A stretch of 64,000 bases of DNA from CAKZLS01 sp963771545 (GTDB taxonomy: Bacteria; Pseudomonadota; Alphaproteobacteria; Rhodospirillales; Defluviicoccaceae). Each line of letters opens with the position of its first letter. Position 1 is the first letter of the stretch. The position numbers were made by a program, and so were the translations under genes. Shown here in pieces: positions 57,866 to 64,000 of this stretch. The stretch spans positions 62,001 to 126,000 of the forward strand of contig CAVYTX010000002.1 in NCBI GenBank assembly GCA_963771545.1, given 5' to 3'. Under the pieces are notes generated by a model, which was not told where the DNA came from, did not search any database, and was given only the letters and a program-made list of their open reading frames with translations.

Positions 57866-58417
57866 TCACAGCGACGTGGCCGCCCGCGCCGCCTGGTCGT
57901 AGATGCCGGAGAGGGCGCGGAGGAGGCCGGCGAGGTCGCTGATCTGGTCGTCGGCGTGGTGGAGCGAGCGGAACGACTTGACGAGGCACTTTTCGCGGAT
58001 CTCGCGGTAGCGTTCACATACGTGCTTGCCCTCGGGGGTGATGGAAAAGCTGTTTTCCTTGCGCTTGCGCTGGCTTTGGACCAGACCCAGTTTCGCCAGC
58101 TTTCTGAGCGCGTAGTTGACGGTGTGCGCTTCCTCGACGTTGAGCACCAGGCAGATGTCGGCGAGCTTTTTCGCGCGGCCCCGGTGGTTGACCGTATGCA
58201 GGACCAGGATATCAAGCGGGCTCAGGTCGGGAATGCCGCTGGTCGCCATGCACCGCACCATCCAACGCTGAAAGGCGTTGTTGGCGATGATCAGCCCGAA
58301 CTCGAATTCGCTGAGCTCGGCCGCCCGCTCGGACACCAGATGGGCCGACGACACGATCGGTCCGGCGCCGGACTCGGCGGTTTGCGCGCTCGTCTTGACG
58401 GTTCGCGGTTTAGTCAT
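57866..58417 (-). CDS. MarR-type winged-helix transcriptional regulator
   Basis: The 183-residue product from ATG 58417 (AAAGG nine bases upstream) has the MarR core: AFQRWMVRCMATSGIPDLSPLDILVLHTV, AKKLADICLVLNVEEAHTVNYALRKLAKLGLV and the wing QRKRKENSFSITPEGKHV. It lies 30 bp after dctM on the same strand, at the end of the TRAP operon, and is the best candidate to bind the 33-bp palindrome at 61460. Ligand unknown. Confidence 0.9.
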   Translation of the reverse strand: MTKPRTVKTSAQTAESGAGPIVSSAHLVSERAAELSEFEFGLIIANNAFQRWMVRCMATSGIPDLSPLDILVLHTVNHRGRAKKLADICLVLNVEEAHTVNYALRKLAKLGLVQSQRKRKENSFSITPEGKHVCERYREIREKCLVKSFRSLHHADDQISDLAGLLRALSGIYDQAARAATSL

Positions 58418-58447
58418 ATCGATGATCACCTTTTCACTTGAGCCGGG

Positions 58448-59755
58448 TCATCCTCCCTGCGCCATCTGCTCCGGCAGCCAGGTCGCCAGGCCGGGGAACA
58501 TGATCACCAGCGCCACCGCCGCCACCAAAAGCAGGAAGAACGGCAGCGCGCAGCGGGCGACATAGAGGATGTTCTTGCCGGTCATCGCCTGCAGCACGAA
58601 CAGGTTGAAACCCACCGGCGGGGTGATCTGGGACATTTCGACGACGATGACGATGTAGATGCCGAACCAGATGAGGTCCAGCCGCGCCGCCTCGACCATG
58701 GGCAGGATCACCGAGGTGGTCAGCACCACCACCGAGATGCCGTCGAGGAAACACCCCAATACCATGAAGAACAGGGTGAGCGCGAACAGCAGCATGTACG
58801 GCGACAACTGCATGGCGCCGATCCATTCAGCGAGCTGGCGGGGGACGCCCGTGAACCCCATGGCCACGGTGAGGAAGGCGGCGCCGGCCAGGATGAAGGC
58901 GATCATGCACGACGTCATGGTCGCGCCCATCAGCGCGTCGACGAATGTCCGGCGGCTCATGGAGCCGGTCAGCCACGACAGCACCAGCGCCAGCACCACC
59001 CCAACCGCGGCGGCCTCGGTTGGAGACGCGAACCCTGTATAAATGGTGCCGATAACGCCCGCGATCAGCAACACCACCGGGATCAGGCTTCGGGCCGCGC
59101 GGATCCGCTCGAACAGGTTCATGGCGATGTCGGCGGGCGGCACCTTGTCGCGGTTGAGCAACGACCATACGATCACATAGCCCATGAACATGATCACCAG
59201 CATGATGCCCGGAATGACGCCGGCGATGAACAGCCGGGCGATGGACTGATCCGTTCCGACGCCGTAGACGATCAGGATGATCGACGGCGGAATGAGCAGG
59301 CCCAGGGTGCCCGACCCGGCCAGCGTTCCGATCATCATCTTCTCGTCGTAACCGCGCTTCTGCAGCTCCGGAATCGCCATCTTGCCGATGGTCGCGGCGG
59401 TCGCCGCCGACGAACCGGAAACGGCGGCGAAGATGCCGCAGCCGAGGATATTGACGTGCATGAGCCGTCCGGGAAGCCGGTTGATCCACGGCGCGAGGCC
59501 CGTGAACATGTCCTCCGACAGGCGCGAGCGGAACAGGATCTCGCCCATCCAGATGAACATCGGCAGCGCCGCCAGCTCCCACGAATTGCTCGACCCCCAC
59601 ACGGTCGTCGACATGATCGCGCCGACCGGCGTCGACGTGAACGCGGCGATGGCGATCAGGGCGACGCCGAACAACGACATCGCGACCCAGACGCCGCTGC
59701 CGAGAAAGGCGAACAGCGCGATGACCAGCGTCAGCGCGAGAACGACAAGATCCAT
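58448..59755 (-). CDS. dctM: TRAP transporter large permease subunit (DctM)
   Basis: The 435-residue protein has about 12-13 hydrophobic segments. DctM signatures include ELAALPMFIWMGEILFRS, GCGIFAAVSGSSAATAATIGKMAIPEL, GTLAGSGTLGLLIPPSIILIVYG, and the closing ITPPVGFNLFVLQAMTGK. It is the Na+-driven substrate permease of the TRAP system in the inner membrane. dctQ lies 30 bp upstream and the MarR gene 30 bp downstream. Confidence 0.97.
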   Translation of the reverse strand: MDLVVLALTLVIALFAFLGSGVWVAMSLFGVALIAIAAFTSTPVGAIMSTTVWGSSNSWELAALPMFIWMGEILFRSRLSEDMFTGLAPWINRLPGRLMHVNILGCGIFAAVSGSSAATAATIGKMAIPELQKRGYDEKMMIGTLAGSGTLGLLIPPSIILIVYGVGTDQSIARLFIAGVIPGIMLVIMFMGYVIVWSLLNRDKVPPADIAMNLFERIRAARSLIPVVLLIAGVIGTIYTGFASPTEAAAVGVVLALVLSWLTGSMSRRTFVDALMGATMTSCMIAFILAGAAFLTVAMGFTGVPRQLAEWIGAMQLSPYMLLFALTLFFMVLGCFLDGISVVVLTTSVILPMVEAARLDLIWFGIYIVIVVEMSQITPPVGFNLFVLQAMTGKNILYVARCALPFFLLLVAAVALVIMFPGLATWLPEQMAQGG

Positions 59756-59785
59756 GACTTCCTCCCAACTGGAATTGTGAGCGCG

Positions 59786-60334
59786 TTATTCGCTCAGAAG
59801 ACCTTGTTCGACATTTTCATAGGACGTTTTCTGGCCGCGAATGACCCGCGTCAGATCGTCCACCAGGGCGATGGTCAGGACGATCAGGCCGAGAGCCATG
59901 AAGCTCTGCGGAATCCACAGGGGCACCGGGATCATGCCGTACGAAACCTCCTCGTACTCCAGACTGTCGAGGACGAGCAGGATCGTATTCCACGAAAAGA
60001 ACCCGGTCAGGCAAACGGCGAAGGCCAAGCACCACAGTTCGATCCAGCGGCGAACCGGTCCGGTGAAGCGGGTAATGACCAGCGAAACCCGGATGTGACC
60101 GTCGTTGCGGAACGTGTAGGCGAGCGCCAGAAAAGATGCCGCCGCCAGGAAGAACCCCGAGAATTCCGCGGCCGACGGGACCAGGAGGCCAATGCGCTCC
60201 CCGGTGATCATCGTCGCGATGCCGTCAATGATTCGCCCGCCGACCTGCGCCATGACGATCACGCAAATGGCCACCAGGCAGAGCGCGGCGACGGCGCCGC
60301 TGAGGCGGTAGAGGGTGTCGAGAAAGGTGCGCAT
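59786..60334 (-). CDS. dctQ: TRAP transporter small permease subunit (DctQ)
   Basis: From ATG 60334 (GGAGG upstream) the 182-residue protein has four membrane helices and the DctQ pattern: N-terminal ALCLVAICVIVMAQVGGRII, EFSGFFLAAASFLALAYTFRNDGHIRV and C-terminal VPLWIPQSFMALGLIVLTI. It partners DctM. A strong hairpin separates it from dctP, which is upstream. Confidence 0.95.
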   Translation of the reverse strand: MRTFLDTLYRLSGAVAALCLVAICVIVMAQVGGRIIDGIATMITGERIGLLVPSAAEFSGFFLAAASFLALAYTFRNDGHIRVSLVITRFTGPVRRWIELWCLAFAVCLTGFFSWNTILLVLDSLEYEEVSYGMIPVPLWIPQSFMALGLIVLTIALVDDLTRVIRGQKTSYENVEQGLLSE

Positions 60335-60358
60335 CAAATCCTCCCAACGTGTCTTCCC

Positions 60359-60394
60359 AACGTGGGCCGGCGGCTTTCGCGGCCGGCCCACGTT
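60359..60394 (-). terminator. Strong stem-loop between dctP and dctQ
   Basis: AACGTGGGCCGGC pairs perfectly with GCCGGCCCACGTT (13 bp, 10-base loop), in the gap after the dctP stop. There is no run of Ts. Such intercistronic hairpins typically stabilise the dctP message so the binding protein outnumbers the permease. Confidence 0.7.
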
Positions 60395-60402
60395 GCCGAT
60401 TC

Positions 60403-61377
60403 TTACTTCTGATATGCCTCAAGAATGGCTTGGCCGTCGGATCCCGCGCTCTTGACCCATTCGGCGGTCATCTGCTTACCGATTTCCTTGAGCTGCTGGT
60501 TCAAGGTGTCACTGGGCGTGACGATGGTCATGCCGTTTTCCTTCATGACAGCGGTCATTTCCTCGGTTTCCGCCTTGCTGGCCGCCCAGCCGCGCTCCTC
60601 GGCCGCCTTCGCGGCGTCGAGAACCGCCTGCTGGGTCTTCTCGCCGAGCGCGTCGAAGGCCTTCTGGTTGACGATCACCATGTTCTTGGGCAGCCAGGCC
60701 TGGGTATCCGTGTAATAGGATACGTAATCCCAAGCCTTGGTGTTCGCTCCGGTCGACGGCGAGGTCATCATCGCGTCCACCCGCCCGGTGGTGAACGCGG
60801 TCGGAATGTCCGGCACCTCCACTTGGGTCGGCACGGCGCCGGCAAGCTCGGCCAGCCGCTCGGTGGACGTGTTGTAGGCGCGGAACTTGGTGCCCTTGAG
60901 GTCGTCGGTGGAGTTCACTTCCTGCTTGGTGTAGAGTCCCTGCGGCGGCCACGGCACCGCGAACAAGAGCTTGAACCGTTCTTTCTTCAGCTTTTCCTCG
61001 ATCATCGGGCGGCTGGCGTCCCACAATTTTTGGGCCTCGTCGTAACTGGTCGCCAGGAACGGCACCGAGTCCACCTCGAACACCGGGTCTTCGTTGCCCA
61101 GCCGCGACATCAGCACCTCGCCGATGGGGACCAGGCCCCGGCGGACCGTGTTCTTGATCTCCGGATGCTTGATCAGCGAGCCGGCGCTGTGCACGGTGAT
61201 CTCCAACTCGCCGCCGGTGGCTTGCTTCACGTCCTCGGCGAATTCGATGATGTTGGCGGTGTGAAAGTTCTTGTCGCCGTACGGTGTCGGCATGTCCCAC
61301 TTGTCCGCCGCCGCCGCGGGATAGGCCAATCCGAGAACGAACGCCCCGGCGACCATCGATTTTCCGATACCAGTCAT
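60403..61377 (-). CDS. dctP: TRAP transporter substrate-binding protein (DctP)
   Basis: The 324-residue protein has a signal peptide (MTGIGKSMVAGAFVLGLAYPAAAA). The DctP fold follows: AEDVKQATGGELEITVHSAGSLIKHPEI, LMSRLGNEDPVFEVDSVPFLA, the substrate region KLLFAVPWPPQGLYTKQEV, GTKFRAYNTSTERLAELAG, and MPKNMVIVNQKAFDALGEKTQ-like text in part. It captures an organic acid in the periplasm. The ligand cannot be read from sequence, though the divergent hydantoinase/oxoprolinase gene hints at a cyclic amide or related acid. First gene of the minus-strand operon. Confidence 0.95.
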   Translation of the reverse strand: MTGIGKSMVAGAFVLGLAYPAAAADKWDMPTPYGDKNFHTANIIEFAEDVKQATGGELEITVHSAGSLIKHPEIKNTVRRGLVPIGEVLMSRLGNEDPVFEVDSVPFLATSYDEAQKLWDASRPMIEEKLKKERFKLLFAVPWPPQGLYTKQEVNSTDDLKGTKFRAYNTSTERLAELAGAVPTQVEVPDIPTAFTTGRVDAMMTSPSTGANTKAWDYVSYYTDTQAWLPKNMVIVNQKAFDALGEKTQQAVLDAAKAAEERGWAASKAETEEMTAVMKENGMTIVTPSDTLNQQLKEIGKQMTAEWVKSAGSDGQAILEAYQK

Positions 61378-61459
61378 GTTGCATTCCCTTTCCCGAGGGG
61401 TCCGATGTTGCCCGGACGCCCGTCATTGCGAAATAAACGAACAACGATACCCTTCATAG

Positions 61460-61492
61460 ACAGTTTGTCAATATGTTATTGACAAACTGTCG
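61460..61492. promoter_or_regulatory. Perfect 15-bp inverted repeat, operator of divergent TRAP/oxoprolinase genes
   Basis: GACAGTTTGTCAATA, TGT, TATTGACAAACTGTC forms a perfect 33-bp palindrome midway between dctP (start 61377) and the oxoprolinase gene (start 61568). TTGACA within each arm can serve as a -35 element in either direction, with TATGAA 18 bp further on the plus strand. The symmetry suits a dimeric regulator, plausibly the MarR protein encoded at the end of the TRAP operon. Confidence 0.8.
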
Positions 61493-61567
61493 ATAAAATA
61501 ACTATGAATGCTGAACATCGCCGGTCAACCCGGAGAAACCGGCGGCGCGATGGGGAGGAGCAGGATC

Positions 61568-64000
61568 ATGAAGACGCTCGAGAGCGTAGACAGCCGCTGG
61601 CAGTTCTGGATCGATCGGGGGGGCACGTTCACCGACGTGGTGGGCAAGCGGCCGGACGGCCGTCTGGTCACCCGCAAGCTGCTGTCGGAGAACCCGGAGC
61701 AATACGAGGACGCCGCGCTTCAAGGCATTCGCGATCTGCTCGGACTTGGCCGCGACCAGGCCATCGCGGGAGAAGCGGTGGAAGCGGTCAAGATGGGCAC
61801 GACGGTCGCCACCAACGCGCTGCTGGAGCGCAAGGGCGACCGGACGTTGCTGCTGATAACCCGCGGTTTCGCCGACGCGCTCAGGATCGCCTATCAGAAC
61901 CGGCCGCGCATTTTCGACCGCCACGTGGTATTGCCCGAGCTTGTCTACGAGCGGGTCGCCGAGGTCGACGAGCGCATGGGCGCGCGCGGCGACGTCCTCG
62001 AGCCCCTTGACCTGGACTCGGCCCGCCGTCCGTTGCGTGCCGCCTCCGCGGACGGCATCCGCTCGGTCGCCGTCGTCTTTATGCACGGCTACCGCTATCC
62101 CGACCACGAGAAAAAGGTGGGCGATCTCGCCCGGGAGATGGGCTTCACCCAGGTCTCCATGAGCCATGCGGTGAGCCCGCTCATCAAGCTGGTGAGCCGG
62201 GGCGACACCGCGGTGGTGGACGCCTACCTGTCTCCGATCCTGCGCCGCTACATCGACCGGGTGGCGTCCCAGCTCGGCGACACGCGCCTGATGTTCATGC
62301 AATCGAGCGGCGGTCTGACCGACGCCGATCTGTTCCAGGGCAAGGACAGCATCCTGTCGGGACCGGCCGGCGGCATCGTCGGCGCCGTCAAGACCACGGA
62401 GATGGCCGGCTTTCCCAAGATGATCGGCTTCGACATGGGAGGCACCTCCACCGACGTCTCCCACTACGACGGCGAATACGAGCGCGCCTTCGAGACGGTC
62501 GTCGCCGGGGTGCGGATGCGGGCGCCGATGATGCTGATCCACACCGTCGCGGCCGGCGGCGGTTCGATCCTGACGTTCGACGGTTCGCGCTATCGCGTCG
62601 GCCCTGAATTGGCGAGCGCCAACCCCGGCCCGGCGTCCTACCGGCGCGGCGGTCCGCTGACGGTGACCGACTGCAACGTCATGCTCGGCAAGCTCCATCC
62701 CGAGTTCTTCCCGCAAGTGTTCGGCGCCAACGCCGACGAGCCCCTCGACGTCGCGGCGGTCACGGCCAGGTTCGAGAGCCTTTCCGCCGAGATCCGCCAG
62801 GCCACCGGCGATACCCGTTCGCCCATCGAGGTCGCCGACGGGTTCCTGCGGATCGCCGTAATTAACATGGCCAACGCCATCAAGGAGATCTCCATCCAGC
62901 GCGGCTACGACGTCAGCGGCTACACGCTCTGCTGTTTCGGCGGCGCCGGCGGCCAGCACGCCTGCCTGGTGGCCGACGCGCTCGGCATGACCCGGGTGTT
63001 CATTCACCCGTTCGCCGGCGTCCTGTCCGCCTACGGCATGGGCCTCGCCGACCTCAACACCATGCGTCAGCGCTCGGTGGAAGCGGTGCTGGACGACGCC
63101 CGCGTCGGCAAACTGGAGGCGCTGCTGGCCGATATGGAGGCGGACGGCCGCGCCGAAATGCACGGCCAGGGCGTGGACGACGACGACATCCGGTTGTTGC
63201 GCAAGGTCCTGGTCAAGTACGAGGACACGGACTCCGCGCTGGTGGTCGATTTCGCCGACCGCGCCGGCATCGTCGCCGGCTTCGAGGCGGCCCACCAGCA
63301 ACGCTACGGGTTCACCGTTCCCGACAAGGCGTTCGTCGTCAACTCCGCCTCGGTCGAGGTGATCGGCGAGACCGAGCCGGTGAACGTCTCCGCGGCCGAG
63401 GACGCGCCGCGCGCGGAACCCCCGGCGCCGGCCGCCCACGTGACCATGTATGCCGGCGACGCGCCGCAACGAACGCCGGTCTACCACCGCGAGGCGCTGC
63501 GTCACGGCGATGAGGTGGACGGACCCGCGATCATCGTCGAGCCCACCGGCACCAACATCGTCGAAGCCGGCTGGCAGGCCGCGCTCAACGAACGGGGCGA
63601 TCTGGTTCTAACGCGCGTGGTACCTATCGAGCGGACCTTCGCCGTCGGCACGGCGGTGGACCCGGTGATGCTGGAGATCTTCAACAACCTGTTCATGTCC
63701 ATCGCCGAGCAAATGGGGTCGACCCTCGAGAACACCAGCTATTCCGTTAACATGAAGGAACGGCTCGACTTCTCCTGCGCGGTGTTCGACGCCGAGGGCA
63801 ATCTCGTCGCCAACGCGCCGCACGTTCCGGTGCACCTGGGCTCCATGAGCGACAGCGTCCGGGCGGTCGTCCACGAGCACGCGGCTTCCATGCGGCCGGG
63901 CGACGTGTTCGTGCTCAACGCGCCCTATAACGGCGGCACGCACCTGCCCGATATCACCGTCGTGACCCCTTCGTTCGACGCGGCGGGGAAAGAGGTCCTG
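61568..64000 (+). CDS. Fused hydantoinase/5-oxoprolinase (HyuA-HyuB type), 3' end outside window
   Basis: ATG 61568 has GGGGAGGAGCAGG upstream. The 811 codons seen contain a complete HyuA-type actin-like ATPase half: WIDRGGTFTDVV, KMGTTVATNALLERKG, QSSGGL, GFDMGGTSTDVS and CFGGAGGQHAC. After a linker near residue 690 the HyuB half begins, with VMLEIFNNLFMSIAEQMG, NMKERLDFSCAVFDAEGNLVA and NAPYNGGTHLPDI. Such fused proteins hydrolyse 5-oxoproline, hydantoins or related cyclic amides using ATP. The gene diverges from the TRAP operon across a palindromic operator, so transport and hydrolysis are probably co-regulated. No stop codon before the window end. Confidence 0.93.
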   Translation, partial: MKTLESVDSRWQFWIDRGGTFTDVVGKRPDGRLVTRKLLSENPEQYEDAALQGIRDLLGLGRDQAIAGEAVEAVKMGTTVATNALLERKGDRTLLLITRGFADALRIAYQNRPRIFDRHVVLPELVYERVAEVDERMGARGDVLEPLDLDSARRPLRAASADGIRSVAVVFMHGYRYPDHEKKVGDLAREMGFTQVSMSHAVSPLIKLVSRGDTAVVDAYLSPILRRYIDRVASQLGDTRLMFMQSSGGLTDADLFQGKDSILSGPAGGIVGAVKTTEMAGFPKMIGFDMGGTSTDVSHYDGEYERAFETVVAGVRMRAPMMLIHTVAAGGGSILTFDGSRYRVGPELASANPGPASYRRGGPLTVTDCNVMLGKLHPEFFPQVFGANADEPLDVAAVTARFESLSAEIRQATGDTRSPIEVADGFLRIAVINMANAIKEISIQRGYDVSGYTLCCFGGAGGQHACLVADALGMTRVFIHPFAGVLSAYGMGLADLNTMRQRSVEAVLDDARVGKLEALLADMEADGRAEMHGQGVDDDDIRLLRKVLVKYEDTDSALVVDFADRAGIVAGFEAAHQQRYGFTVPDKAFVVNSASVEVIGETEPVNVSAAEDAPRAEPPAPAAHVTMYAGDAPQRTPVYHREALRHGDEVDGPAIIVEPTGTNIVEAGWQAALNERGDLVLTRVVPIERTFAVGTAVDPVMLEIFNNLFMSIAEQMGSTLENTSYSVNMKERLDFSCAVFDAEGNLVANAPHVPVHLGSMSDSVRAVVHEHAASMRPGDVFVLNAPYNGGTHLPDITVVTPSFDAAGKEVL

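Noticed and set aside
61502..63505. 667-residue minus-strand frame at the right end
   Set aside because: Antisense of the hydantoinase/oxoprolinase gene, whose plus-strand motifs are unambiguous.

Overview
The window looks like chromosomal DNA of a GC-rich alphaproteobacterium. The signs are strong G/C third positions in most genes, a Ku/LigD end-joining pair, DUF2945 and DUF3008 stress-type proteins, a GcrA-like fragment, a TRAP transporter, CoxS/CoxM/CoxG genes and an MttB-family methyltransferase paired with a corrinoid protein. No rRNA operon or CRISPR array was seen. The one tRNA found is tRNA-Ala(CGC).

Layout. 1-2.1 kb: a corrinoid protein (cut by the window edge) diverges from an MttB-family methylamine/betaine methyltransferase that has no amber codon inside it. 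2.2-4.0 kb: tRNA-Ala, YggT, DUF167 and FolD. 4.0-4.5 kb: a decayed patch with the tail of an IS3-type transposase and two small genes, each carrying an in-frame TAG with recognisable coding sequence on both sides or just after it. 4.7-13.1 kb: a GST, a MocR regulator, a bacteriohemerythrin, a frameshifted Sel1-repeat protein, an EF-hand protein with a fresh 33-bp duplication, and a GST/MFS pair divergent from a LysR regulator. 13.4-21.5 kb: a complete GlgE pathway (glgE, a treS-maltokinase fusion, glgB). In it trehalose is isomerised to maltose, phosphorylated to maltose-1-phosphate, polymerised into alpha-1,4-glucan and branched. 21.6-33.5 kb: hydroxyacyl-CoA dehydrogenase, small membrane and stress proteins, Ku/LigD, a MaoC-like hydratase, NnrS, DUF599 and DUF1992.

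33.6-35.9 kb is a looser, partly AT-rich stretch with small exported proteins and an RTX remnant. 36.0-40.6 kb is a molybdenum-hydroxylase neighbourhood: split xdhC, sufS-like and sufU-like genes in overlapping order, facing coxG-coxS-coxM. The large molybdopterin-binding subunit is absent. 40.7-42.5 kb is a ygiC/ygiB-like pair. 42.6-47.4 kb holds a very large Ca-binding repeat (RTX-like) gene with one frameshift, bracketed by two copies of a roughly 42-bp dispersed repeat and by acetyltransferase sequences. 48.8-54.7 kb is an accessory island: a truncated, AT-rich anti-phage-type cytosine-nucleotide deaminase, an IS5-family element, a PLD-like nuclease, an IS1380-family element with clear ends, and an IS4-family element preceded by 10-bp-phased GTATAC motifs. 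55-57.5 kb: a DUF4105 protein and a patatin-like lipoprotein. 57.9-64 kb: dctP-dctQ-dctM-MarR diverging from a fused hydantoinase/oxoprolinase gene that runs off the window, with a perfect 15-bp inverted repeat between them. This looks like a regulated uptake-and-hydrolysis module for an organic acid or cyclic amide.

The observations most worth following are the paired in-frame ambers, the cox/xdhC/suf cluster lacking its catalytic subunit, the internal repeat architecture of the giant RTX-like protein, and the deaminase fragment cut at an IS boundary.
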